From Coriobacteriaceae bacterium (GTDB lineage Bacteria; Actinomycetota; Coriobacteriia; Coriobacteriales; UMGS124), in contig JAHZGC010000044.1 of NCBI GenBank assembly GCA_019421015.1, positions 1 to 10,717 on the forward strand: a stretch of 10,717 nucleotides of DNA, read 5' to 3'. A model generated the notes under the pieces. It had not been told where the DNA came from. It worked only from the letters and a program-made list of their open reading frames with translations, and ran no database searches. Shown piece after piece: positions 1 to 5,212 of this stretch. Within the stretch, counting starts at the first letter, position 1. The number at the start of each line of letters is the position of its first letter. The translations under genes and the position numbers were made by a program.

Positions 1-1086
1 CTGTCCATGACCGAGGGCTGCAAGGCCGACTTCACCGCCTTCGAGGACATCGATAAGGCTCCGGAAGAGCGCGAGCGTGGTATTACCATCTCGGTTGCCC
101 ACGTCGAGTACGAGACCTGGAACCGTCACTACGCTCACGTTGACTGCCCCGGCCACGCTGACTACGTCAAGAACATGATTACCGGTGCTGCCCAGATGGA
201 CGGCGCTATCCTGGTTATCGCCGCTACCGACGGCCCCATGGCCCAGACCCGCGAGCACATCCTGCTCGCCCGTCAGGTCGGCGTGCCCTATATCGTCGTC
301 TTCCTGAACAAGTGCGACATGGTCGACGACGAGGAGCTCATTGACCTCGTCGAGATGGAGACCCGTGAGCTCCTCTCCGAGTACGAGTTCCCGGGAGACG
401 ACCTGCCCGTTATCCGCGGCTCCGCGCTCGGCGCTCTGAACGAGGAGGAGAAGTGGGTCGAGTCCGTCCGTGCCCTTATGCACGCCGTTGACGAGTACAT
501 CCCCACCCCTGCTCGCGACAACGAGAAGCCCTTCCTGATGGCCGTCGAGGACACCATGACCATCTCCGGCCGCGGCACCGTTGCCACCGGCCGTGTGGAG
601 CGCGGCGAGCTGCGCACCGGCGACCAGCTTGAGATCGTCGGTATCCGCGACACCCAGACCACCGTTGCCACTGGCATCGAGATGTTCCGCAAGACCCTTG
701 ACTTCGCCGAGGCTGGCGACAACGTGGGTGTTCTGCTGCGCGGCATCAAGCGCGAGGACATCGAGCGCGGCCAGGTTCTCTGTAAGCCCGGCTCGGTGCA
801 CCCCCACACCAAGTTCACCGGTGAGGTCTACATCCTTACCAAGGAGGAGGGTGGCCGTCACACCCCGTTCTTCAACGGCTATCGTCCCCAGTTCTACTTC
901 CGTACCACTGATGTGACCGGCTCCGTCGAGCTGCCCGAGGGCGTCGAGATGGTTATGCCTGGTGACCACGTGACCATCACCGGCACCCTGATTCACCCCA
1001 TCGCTATGGAGGAGGGCCTCAAGTTCGCTATCCGCGAAGGTGGCCACACCGTGGGTTCGGGTCGCGTTTCGACCATCATCGAGTAA
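1..1086 (+). CDS. tuf: Elongation factor Tu, 5'-truncated
   Basis: EF-Tu is the GTPase that carries aminoacyl-tRNA to the ribosomal A site. The reading frame is open from base 1, so the gene begins outside the window. 361 residues are visible, and by comparison with a usual length near 395-400 the first 35-40 residues, including the P-loop, are missing. Seen in the sequence: switch I RGITI, the G3 motif DCPGH (142-156), the G4 motif NKCD (307-318), the G5-like GSAL (from 418), then domains 2 and 3 ending in GSGRVSTIIE and a TAA stop. The internal ATG at base 7 (SMTEG) is not the start, because the conserved EF-Tu sequence continues upstream of it. fusA probably lies upstream, as in most str-type operons, but that is not visible. 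A strong terminator follows within about 20 nt, so tuf ends its transcription unit. Confidence 0.98.
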   Translation: MSMTEGCKADFTAFEDIDKAPEERERGITISVAHVEYETWNRHYAHVDCPGHADYVKNMITGAAQMDGAILVIAATDGPMAQTREHILLARQVGVPYIVVFLNKCDMVDDEELIDLVEMETRELLSEYEFPGDDLPVIRGSALGALNEEEKWVESVRALMHAVDEYIPTPARDNEKPFLMAVEDTMTISGRGTVATGRVERGELRTGDQLEIVGIRDTQTTVATGIEMFRKTLDFAEAGDNVGVLLRGIKREDIERGQVLCKPGSVHPHTKFTGEVYILTKEEGGRHTPFFNGYRPQFYFRTTDVTGSVELPEGVEMVMPGDHVTITGTLIHPIAMEEGLKFAIREGGHTVGSGRVSTIIE

Positions 1087-1107
1087 AACTCGATTCTCAA
1101 GTGTTGG

Positions 1108-1142
1108 AAAGGCCTGGTGCCAACAGGTACCAGGCCTTTTTT
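1108..1142 (+). terminator. Intrinsic terminator of tuf
   Basis: A 14-bp stem pairs 1108-1121 with 1126-1139 and has one G-U pair. The loop is AACA and the 3' arm runs into six Ts (1137-1142). It begins about 20 nt after the tuf stop and separates tuf from the rpmG promoter. Confidence 0.93.
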
Positions 1143-1188
1143 GTGCCCAGGGCTTTTGATGGCGAAATTGTAGTAGAGAACATTTGCA

Positions 1189-1217
1189 TTGACATAGCCG
1201 ATAAGAGCCTGTAGAGT
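1189..1217 (+). promoter_or_regulatory. Sigma70-type promoter for rpmG / tRNA-Trp
   Basis: A perfect -35 box TTGACA (1189-1194) is followed by a 17-nt spacer and the -10 box TAGAGT (1212-1217, 4 of 6 consensus bases including positions 2 and 6). Transcription would begin near 1224, giving a leader of about 40 nt. That leader holds a small hairpin (CCCAC 1231-1235 with GTGGG 1239-1243) and the rpmG Shine-Dalgarno. The promoter sits just after the tuf terminator, which supports a new transcription unit here. Confidence 0.82.
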
Positions 1218-1263
1218 GATTACCTGTGACCCCACTTAGTGGGCGTGTATTCAGGAGGATTCA

Positions 1264-1413
1264 ATGCGTACCATGATTAGCCTCGCTTGCACCGAATGCA
1301 AGCGCCGTAACTATACTATGACGAAGAACAAGTCTCTTCATCCTGATCGTGTCGAGCTCAACAAGTACTGCCGTTGGTGCCGCAAGCACACGATTCACCG
1401 TGAGACCCGCTAA
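1264..1413 (+). CDS. rpmG: 50S ribosomal protein L33
   Basis: This 49-residue protein is missed by ORF searches with a higher length cut-off. It is a small basic protein of the large ribosomal subunit. The translation begins MRTMISLACTECKRRNYTM and ends in HRETR. It has two Cys pairs, CTEC (residues 9-12) and CRWC (36-39), the zinc-ribbon (C+) form of L33. The length is normal for the family. The start is set by AGGAGG at 1253-1258, five bases before ATG 1264; a second in-frame ATG at codon 4 would shorten the conserved N-terminus. The gene follows the promoter at 1189-1217 and ends 23 nt before tRNA-Trp, so mRNA and tRNA are probably co-transcribed. The order rpmG, tRNA-Trp, secE, nusG is common in Gram-positive bacteria. 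Confidence 0.95.
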   Translation: MRTMISLACTECKRRNYTMTKNKSLHPDRVELNKYCRWCRKHTIHRETR

Positions 1414-1436
1414 CACAGGCGAGGGCTCAACGTTCT

Positions 1437-1512
1437 AGGCCAGTAGCTCCAATGGTAGAGCGGCGGTCTCCAAAACCGTTCGTTGGGGGTTCGAGTCCCT
1501 CCTGGCCTGCCA
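1437..1512 (+). tRNA. tRNA-Trp (anticodon CCA)
   Basis: This 76-nt cloverleaf has an encoded CCA end. The acceptor arm pairs AGGCCAG (1437-1443) with CTGGCCT (1502-1508), with discriminator G1509 and CCA 1510-1512. The D stem is GCTC/GAGC. The anticodon stem is GCGGT/ACCGT with the loop CTCCAAA, giving anticodon CCA for UGG. The T arm contains TTCGAGT. It lies between rpmG and secE, the usual position of this tRNA in many Gram-positive genomes, and probably shares the rpmG transcript. Confidence 0.98.
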
Positions 1513-1521
1513 GTTACTTAC

Positions 1522-1556
1522 CGACTCGCCCTCTCACCGAGAGGGCGAGTCGATTT
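1522..1556 (+). terminator. Hairpin after tRNA-Trp, possible partial terminator
   Basis: A perfect 13-bp stem pairs 1522-1534 with 1540-1552, extended by C1535-G1539 to 14 bp around a 3-nt loop. It begins 9 nt after the tRNA CCA end. The following tract, ATTTGTGT, is only weakly T-rich, so full termination is uncertain. No clear promoter is visible between here and secE, so some read-through would be needed to express secE-nusG. It could also act as an RNA-processing or stability element. Confidence 0.6.
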
Positions 1557-1606
1557 GTGTAGGGCATCAGGCCTTTCCATCCGATCGAGTCGAAAAGGGT
1601 GCGCAT

Positions 1607-1930
1607 ATGGCGTCGAGTAAGACCAGCAAGAAGCCTGCTCAGACCCAGGCCGATCAGAAGGCCGCAAGCAAACAGCCTGTCAAGGCCGTAAAGGGCGATG
1701 GCGCGAAGAAGGGTGCCCAGAAGGGCGATAAACCCGGTCTGATTGCAAAGGCCCGGGGATACTTCAAGAACGTCCGTAGCGAACTCAAGCGGGTCGTGTG
1801 GCCCACCAAGGCCGATTTGGTTAAATACACCGGTGCCGTTCTCGGCATGCTTGTGTTCTTTGGACTTCTGATCGCGGTCGTGGACGCCGTCATCGTTCCC
1901 GTCCTGTACGCCTTCTCTGGATTGAGGTAG
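1607..1930 (+). CDS. secE: Preprotein translocase subunit SecE
   Basis: SecE is the small clamp-like subunit of the SecYEG protein-export channel in the cytoplasmic membrane. The product has 107 residues. The first 45 or so are Lys/Ala/Gln-rich and low in complexity, an N-terminal extension typical of actinobacterial SecE. The conserved cytoplasmic amphipathic segment is at about residues 52-74, with the family core ELKRVVWPTKADL. One transmembrane helix follows at about residues 76-103. ATG 1607 is preceded by a modest Shine-Dalgarno-like AAAAGGG (about 1593-1599). The stop is 3 nt before the nusG ATG, so the two are translationally close and surely co-transcribed. Conserved motif and neighbours make the identification firm. 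Confidence 0.95.
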   Translation: MASSKTSKKPAQTQADQKAASKQPVKAVKGDGAKKGAQKGDKPGLIAKARGYFKNVRSELKRVVWPTKADLVKYTGAVLGMLVFFGLLIAVVDAVIVPVLYAFSGLR

Positions 1931-1933
1931 AAC

Positions 1934-2470
1934 ATGGCCAAACGTTGGTACGTGATCCATACGTACTCTGGGTACGAGAACAAGGTCAAGGCTGACCTCG
2001 AGCATCGCATCGAGACCATGGGTGTCTCCGACTCGGTTGTGGACATCCAGATTCCGACAGAAGAGGTCACCGAGGTTAAAGACGGTGGCCAGCGCTCAAC
2101 AAAGGAATCCAAGGTTTTCCCCGGCTATGTGCTGGTCCGCATGGATATGAACGACCACACCTGGTCTATCGTGCGTAACACGCCGGGTGTGACGGGGTTC
2201 GTGGGCGTTGACGGCAACCCGATCCCGCTTTCGCGCGACGAGTACAACAAGATCATGCATCGCTCCGAATCGGGCGAGGCCCCCAAGCGCACCTCGATCG
2301 ACATGGAGGTCGGTCAGGCCGTCAAGGTTGTCTCCGGTCCTCTGGCCGATTTCGACGGCACCGTCACCGAGGTCAACCCGGAGTCCGGCAAGGTACGCGT
2401 CACGGTCACGATCTTCGGTCGCGAGACTCCGGTGGAGCTCTCGTTTGACCAGGTGACCTCTATCAACTAG
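1934..2470 (+). CDS. nusG: Transcription termination/antitermination factor NusG
   Basis: NusG binds the clamp of RNA polymerase, affects pausing and elongation, and couples transcription to Rho or the ribosome in the cytoplasm. The 178-residue product starts MAKRWYVIHTYSGYENKVK, the start of the NGN domain (residues about 4-110), which includes the hallmark FPGYVLVRM. A KOW domain follows at about residues 126-178 (VKVVSGPLADFDGTV), ending near FDQVTSIN. Length and domains are those of a short, ordinary NusG without inserts. Its Shine-Dalgarno, a GAGG within the last codons of secE, and the 3-nt spacing show secE-nusG to be one operon. Confidence 0.97.
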   Translation: MAKRWYVIHTYSGYENKVKADLEHRIETMGVSDSVVDIQIPTEEVTEVKDGGQRSTKESKVFPGYVLVRMDMNDHTWSIVRNTPGVTGFVGVDGNPIPLSRDEYNKIMHRSESGEAPKRTSIDMEVGQAVKVVSGPLADFDGTVTEVNPESGKVRVTVTIFGRETPVELSFDQVTSIN

Positions 2471-2537
2471 TGTCTTCTCCCTGCCAGTGCCCGTTGCGAC
2501 GACGGCGCGGGCGGGGTCGAGATAGTTCGTCCAATGC

Positions 2538-2551
2538 GAGGCATGTGCCTC
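2538..2551 (+). other. Small hairpin in the rplK leader
   Basis: GAGGCA (2538-2543) is complementary to TGCCTC (2546-2551), giving about 5-6 bp around a very short loop. It lies 13 nt before the rplK Shine-Dalgarno AGAGGA (2564-2569), in the 105-nt nusG-rplK gap. In E. coli the L1 control site is in the rplK leader, but I see no clear copy of that motif here. The rest of the gap shows no convincing promoter or terminator. Confidence 0.4.
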
Positions 2552-2575
2552 ACAAAGACCGAAAGAGGAAATGTC

Positions 2576-3007
2576 ATGGCTAAGAAGAAGGTTACGGGCT
2601 TTGTAAAGCTCCAGATTCCTGCGGGTGCCGCCAACCCGGCTCCTCCCGTTGGTCCGGCGCTTGGTGCCCAGGGTGTCAACATCATGCAGTTCTGCCAGCA
2701 GTTCAACGCTGCCACGCAGGACAAGTCCGGCACCATCATCCCCGTCGAGATCACCATCTACGAGGACAAGAGCTTCACGTTCATCACCAAGACCCCGCCG
2801 GCCCCCATCCTTATCAAGGAGGCCCTGGGCATCAAGAGCGGTTCTGCCGTGCCTCAGCGCGACAAGGTCGGCCAGCTGACGCAGGAGCAGCTCCGTCAAA
2901 TCGCCGAGACCAAGATGCCCGACCTCAATGCCAACTCCATCGAGGCGGCCATGAGGACCATCGCCGGCACCGCCCGCTCCATGGGCGTCACCGTCGCTGA
3001 GGCTTAG
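2576..3007 (+). CDS. rplK: 50S ribosomal protein L11
   Basis: L11 binds the GTPase-associated region of 23S rRNA at the base of the L10-L12 stalk. It takes part in factor-dependent GTP hydrolysis and, in many bacteria, in the RelA-mediated stringent response. The product has 143 residues (family 140-145). It begins MAKKKVTGFVKLQIPAG and has the proline-rich APPVGPALGAQGVNIMQFC segment, the N-domain region linked to thiostrepton action. The C-terminal rRNA-binding domain ends in RSMGVTVAEA. I chose ATG 2576 because AGAGGA (2564-2569) is well spaced before it and the protein then starts as usual; the in-frame ATG at 2534 would add 14 unconserved residues. It forms a pair with rplA 100 nt downstream. 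Confidence 0.97.
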   Translation: MAKKKVTGFVKLQIPAGAANPAPPVGPALGAQGVNIMQFCQQFNAATQDKSGTIIPVEITIYEDKSFTFITKTPPAPILIKEALGIKSGSAVPQRDKVGQLTQEQLRQIAETKMPDLNANSIEAAMRTIAGTARSMGVTVAEA

Positions 3008-3038
3008 GCAACGGACTTATCAACACTGTTCCTCTGAA

Positions 3039-3055
3039 GCCTCCTGTTTGGAGGC
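3039..3055 (+). other. Stem-loop in the rplK-rplA gap
   Basis: GCCTCC (3039-3044) pairs perfectly with GGAGGC (3050-3055) around the loop TGTTT. No T tract follows, so it is not an intrinsic terminator. CCTCC could instead pair with the second GGAGG at 3064-3068, which lies in the L1-like element just downstream, so two exclusive folds are possible. Confidence 0.6.
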
Positions 3056-3057
3056 GG

Positions 3058-3092
3058 TAGGTGGGAGGGTCCACGGGGCCCGAAGAAACCAC
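3058..3092 (+). promoter_or_regulatory. Putative L1-binding autoregulatory site (23S rRNA mimic)
   Basis: Two helices are separated by an uneven internal loop. Helix 1 pairs GTGG 3061-3064 with CCAC 3089-3092. Helix 2 pairs GGGTCC 3067-3072 with GGGCCC 3076-3081 (one G-U) around the loop ACG. The internal loop is GA on the left and GAAGAAA on the right. From my memory of the family, L1 targets in 23S rRNA and in archaeal L1 mRNA have this design, with GA opposite a GA-rich strand ending in GAAA. The 5' strand TAGGTGGGAGG (3058-3068) matches the recalled E. coli 23S L1-stalk sequence over 11 nt. The rplA Shine-Dalgarno (3094-3099) begins 2 nt after helix 1, so bound L1 should block rplA translation. 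The role is inferred, not shown. Confidence 0.68.
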
Positions 3093-3107
3093 GAAAGGAT
3101 TTGAACC

Positions 3108-3830
3108 ATGGCTCACCACGGAAAGCGCTACAACGCTGATGCGGCTCAGGTCGACAAGGCAAAGCTGTACACCCCCCTTGACGCCATCGCTCTTTGCAAG
3201 AACGTCGCCAACGCAAAGTTTGACGAGACCGTCGAGGTCCACTTCCGTCTCGGTATCGACCCCCGCAAGGCCGACCAGAACATCCGCGGCTCCATCGCTC
3301 TGCCCCACGGTACCGGCAAAGAGGTCCGCGTAGCTGTCTTCGCTGAGGGCGAGAAGGCGCGCGAGGCCGAGGCCGCCGGTGCTGAGGTCGTCGGCTCCGA
3401 TGATCTTGTCGCTGCCATCCAGGCTGGCGAGATCAACTTCGACGCCGCCATCGCCACCCCGAACATGATGGCCAAGGTCGGCCGCATCGGTAAGATCCTT
3501 GGCCCCCGCGGTCTCATGCCTAACCCCAAGCTGGGCACGGTGACCATGGACGTTGCCAAGATGGTGGGCGAGCTCAAGGCCGGCCGTGTCGAGTATCGCG
3601 CCGACCGCTATGGCATCTGCCACATCCCCATGGGCCGCGTGTCCTTCGAGGTGGCCGATCTGGTGGACAACTACCAGGCTCTCATCACCGAGATCCTGCG
3701 CGTCAAGCCCTCCACCGCCAAGGGCAAGTACATCAAGTCGGTGACCGTCACCTCCACCATGGGCCCCGGCATCAAGGTGGATCCGCTGATTACTCGCAAC
3801 CTCATGGAGACCACCGAGGCTGCCGAGTAA
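3108..3830 (+). CDS. rplA: 50S ribosomal protein L1
   Basis: L1 forms the mobile L1 stalk near the E site and helps release deacylated tRNA; free L1 is a known translational repressor of its own operon. The 240-residue product has normal length. The signature region IATPNMMAKVGRIGKILGPR, followed by GLMPNPKLGTV, lies at residues about 119-148. Domain I is built from both termini and is closed by the conserved C-terminal SVTVTSTMGPGIKVD. ATG 3108 follows AAAGGA (3094-3099) with an 8-nt spacer. An L1-site-like RNA element ends 2 nt before that Shine-Dalgarno. The gene is followed by a long hairpin and a 339-nt non-coding stretch, so rplK-rplA probably form one unit. Confidence 0.97.
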   Translation: MAHHGKRYNADAAQVDKAKLYTPLDAIALCKNVANAKFDETVEVHFRLGIDPRKADQNIRGSIALPHGTGKEVRVAVFAEGEKAREAEAAGAEVVGSDDLVAAIQAGEINFDAAIATPNMMAKVGRIGKILGPRGLMPNPKLGTVTMDVAKMVGELKAGRVEYRADRYGICHIPMGRVSFEVADLVDNYQALITEILRVKPSTAKGKYIKSVTVTSTMGPGIKVDPLITRNLMETTEAAE

Positions 3831-3884
3831 CCTCACGTCGTCTATGGGCGCCCATGACCGGCCATAGACCCTGTGAATAAAACG

Positions 3885-3940
3885 TGCATGAAAGAGGGTT
3901 GATGCATCCATGTGACTTGCATCAGCCCTCTTTCTATGCA
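3885..3940 (+). terminator. Long hairpin after rplA, probable terminator or RNase III-type site
   Basis: The 5' arm 3885-3906 pairs with the 3' arm 3918-3940 over 22 bp, with one G-U pair and one bulged T (3935); the loop is 11 nt (3907-3917). The core 17 bp has an A-rich 5' foot and ends in TTT (3931-3933), like an intrinsic terminator whose T tract pairs with As. Its T tract is short, however, and the stem is unusually long. It begins 55 nt after the rplA stop and precedes the L10 leader. Confidence 0.65.
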
Positions 3941-3970
3941 ATACTCTTTCAGCTCTTTTATGAGCATTAC

Positions 3971-4060
3971 ATCACCGTGTGTTATCCGCTGCCAGAGACA
4001 GCAGGCGCCGAAAGGCTCAATGGACATGGTCCGCCAGCTTAGGTGGTCAAAAGGGTTGAA
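3971..4060 (+). promoter_or_regulatory. Ribosomal protein L10 leader RNA
   Basis: The segment AGACAGCAGGCGCCGAAAGG (from 3996), followed by CCGCCAGCTTAGGT (4031-4044), matches the recalled core of the L10 leader known from Bacillus and relatives. Paired regions seen: closing helix ATCACC (3971-3976) with GGTGGT (4042-4047); AGCAGGCG (4000-4007) with CGCCAGCT (4032-4039), with one A-A mismatch that fits a kinked helix; a GAAA hairpin at 4007-4016; and GGAC/GTCC (4022-4032). L10, as the L10-L12 complex, binds this RNA to repress its own genes. It is placed 110 nt before rplJ with a terminator in between, which points to attenuation. Confidence 0.85.
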
Positions 4061-4065
4061 ATCCT

Positions 4066-4102
4066 ACGACCTCCGTGTCTCCTGTGGCACGGAGGTCGTT
4101 TT
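4066..4102 (+). terminator. Attenuator terminator before rplJ
   Basis: A perfect 12-bp stem pairs ACGACCTCCGTG (4066-4077) with CACGGAGGTCGT (4088-4099) around a 10-nt loop, followed by TTTT (4099-4102). It lies between the L10 leader and the rplJ start, so it would stop transcription before the coding region. Its 5' arm overlaps a competing hairpin (4045-4071), in which GGTC 4045-4048 pairs with GACC 4068-4071 and AGGGT 4052-4056 with ATCCT 4061-4065. That hairpin is a candidate antiterminator. Confidence 0.88.
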
Positions 4103-4169
4103 GCCTTCATGGCAATCCGACCTGCCGATGTTTCGCGGTCGGATGCACATGAAGGAAGGAGGTGCCATT

Positions 4170-4664
4170 ATGCCCACTCAGAAGAAGATCGAAAAGGTTG
4201 CCGAGATTGAGACCAACCTCGGCGAGTATGCTGGTTTCTTCGTGGTTGACTACCGCGGCCTGACCGTGAAGCAGATCAATGCTCTGCGCAAGGAGCTCCG
4301 CGGTGTCGACGCTCGCTGCACCGTGTACAAGAACAACCTGGTTCGCATCGCGCTGAACAACGCCGAGCTGCCCGACATGGGCGACATGCTCGACGGTCCC
4401 AACGCGCTGGTGTTCTTCCGCGAGGATCCTGCATCCGCCGGTAAGATCATCAAGAACTTCGCTAAGGAGAACAAGGCCCTGGAGCTCAAGGGCGGTATGA
4501 TTGACAAGGCTGTTGCCGATACCGCCATGGCGAACGCCATCGCCGACCTCCCCACCCGCGAGGAGCTGCTTTCCACCGTTCTCGCCACGATGCTCAACCC
4601 CATGTCGCAGATCGCCCGCGTCGTGGACCTTATCCGCGAGCAGAAGGAGAGCGAGGCCGCTTAA
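4170..4664 (+). CDS. rplJ: 50S ribosomal protein L10
   Basis: L10 anchors L12 dimers to the ribosome and, together with L11, forms the stalk base; the L10-L12 complex is the usual repressor of this operon. The 164-residue product has the family's N-terminal pattern (MPTQKKIEKVAEIE, then FFVVDYRGLTVKQINALRKE) and a typical middle with VYKNNLVRIAL. The C-terminal helix that binds L12 ends in VVDLIREQKESEAA. I chose ATG 4170 because a very strong Shine-Dalgarno, AAGGAGGTG (4156-4164), lies 5 nt upstream and the protein then aligns with L10. Starts further upstream would read through the leader and terminator. rplL follows after 87 nt. Confidence 0.97.
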   Translation: MPTQKKIEKVAEIETNLGEYAGFFVVDYRGLTVKQINALRKELRGVDARCTVYKNNLVRIALNNAELPDMGDMLDGPNALVFFREDPASAGKIIKNFAKENKALELKGGMIDKAVADTAMANAIADLPTREELLSTVLATMLNPMSQIARVVDLIREQKESEAA

Positions 4665-4685
4665 TCGGCGGTTGTTCTTTTGCCC

Positions 4686-4728
4686 GGCCCGTCAGGGCCC
4701 TGCTTACCGAACGCCGCCGACGCGGCGT
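4686..4728 (+). other. Two hairpins in the rplJ-rplL gap
   Basis: GGCCC (4686-4690) pairs with GGGCC (4695-4699) around GTCA. ACGCCGC (4711-4717) pairs with GCGGCGT (4722-4728) around CGAC. No T tract follows, so neither is an intrinsic terminator. The second ends 8 nt before the rplL Shine-Dalgarno region and could affect translation or mRNA stability. Confidence 0.65.
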
Positions 4729-4751
4729 CCTATTGTAAAAGGAGTTTCACA

Positions 4752-5120
4752 ATGGCTGTGACCAAGGAAGAAATCGTCGAGACCCTTAAGGGTATGTCGG
4801 CGATCGAGCTCTCCGAGCTCGTTCATGAGCTTGAGGAAGTCTTTGGCGTTTCCGCTGCGCCCGTGGCTGTCGCTGCGGTGGGCGGCGCTGCTCCCGAGGC
4901 TGAGGAGAAGACCGAGTTCGACGTCGTTCTCGAGGGCTTCGGCTCCAACAAGATCGCCGTCATCAAGGTGGTCCGTGAGCTCACCGGCCTGGGCCTCAAG
5001 GAGGCCAAGGACGCTGTTGACGGTTGCCCCAAGACCCTGCTCGAGGGCGTCAACAAGGAGAAGGCCGACGAGGCCAAGGCCAAGCTCGAAGAGGCTGGTG
5101 CCGCTGTCACCATCAAGTAG
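4752..5120 (+). CDS. rplL: 50S ribosomal protein L7/L12
   Basis: L7/L12 is the multi-copy stalk protein that recruits and activates translational GTPases. The 122-residue product shows the standard three parts. The N-terminal dimerisation and L10-binding helices are at about residues 4-32 (IVETLKGMSAIELSELVHEL). An Ala/Gly/Val-rich hinge spans about 34-52. The C-terminal factor-binding domain is at about 55-122 (EFDVVLEGFGSNKIAVIKVV, then RELTGLGLKEAKDAV). One small oddity is Cys92 in GCPK, where most L12 proteins have Ala. Start ATG 4752 follows AAAAGGAG (4737-4744) with a 7-nt spacer. A terminator begins 23 nt after the stop. Confidence 0.97.
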   Translation: MAVTKEEIVETLKGMSAIELSELVHELEEVFGVSAAPVAVAAVGGAAPEAEEKTEFDVVLEGFGSNKIAVIKVVRELTGLGLKEAKDAVDGCPKTLLEGVNKEKADEAKAKLEEAGAAVTIK

Positions 5121-5143
5121 TTTTTACTTGAGGTGATGTTGCG

Positions 5144-5180
5144 ACGGGGGTCTGGGGTCATCCTGGGCCCCCGTTTTGTT
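5144..5180 (+). terminator. Intrinsic terminator after rplL
   Basis: ACGGGGG (5144-5150) pairs with CCCCCGT (5168-5174), and further G-U and G-C pairs extend the stem inward. TTTT follows (5174-5177). It closes the rplJL unit. The next gene begins 35 nt after the T tract with no visible promoter between, so it may be a leaky terminator that lowers expression of the downstream gene. Confidence 0.85.
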
Positions 5181-5212
5181 ATCAAGAGCCACCCCCGATT
5201 GGAGACTGGTCG

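Larger units (their letters stand above)
3831..4169 (+). other. rplA-rplJ intergenic regulatory region
   Basis: This 339-nt stretch has no convincing gene. In order it holds: an 8-bp stem pairing 3840-3847 with 3862-3869, whose loop side includes the palindrome ATGGGCGCCCAT (3844-3855); the long hairpin 3885-3940; an AT-richer segment 3941-3970 where an rplJ promoter could lie; the L10 leader; a terminator; another 8-bp stem (4115-4122 with 4137-4144); and the strong rplJ Shine-Dalgarno. I see no good promoter. The best weak candidate is TTGCAT (3917-3922), 17 nt, AATACT (3940-3945), with its -35 inside the hairpin. The rplJ frame is open back to 3912, but the upstream codons show no L10 conservation. 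Confidence 0.8.

Noticed and set aside
2534..2575. Earlier rplK start at ATG 2534
   Set aside because: It adds 14 unconserved residues. ATG 2576 has the proper Shine-Dalgarno and the usual L11 N-terminus.
2471..2575. Classical L1-binding site in the rplK leader, as in E. coli
   Set aside because: I found a small hairpin but not the two-helix pattern with the GA / GAAA internal loop; that pattern appears before rplA instead.
2988..3941. A 317-codon minus-strand frame opposite rplA
   Set aside because: It is a shadow of rplA caused by codon bias; the translation has no family features and the frame spans regulatory hairpins.
3941..3985. A promoter for rplJ between the long hairpin and the L10 leader
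   Set aside because: Several AT-rich hexamers exist but none pairs with a good -35 at a normal spacing, so it is not listed as a feature.
3912..4169. In-frame N-terminal extension of rplJ starting at 3912
   Set aside because: It would run through the L10 leader and the terminator, and the residues have no L10 similarity. The strong Shine-Dalgarno before 4170 gives the normal L10 start.
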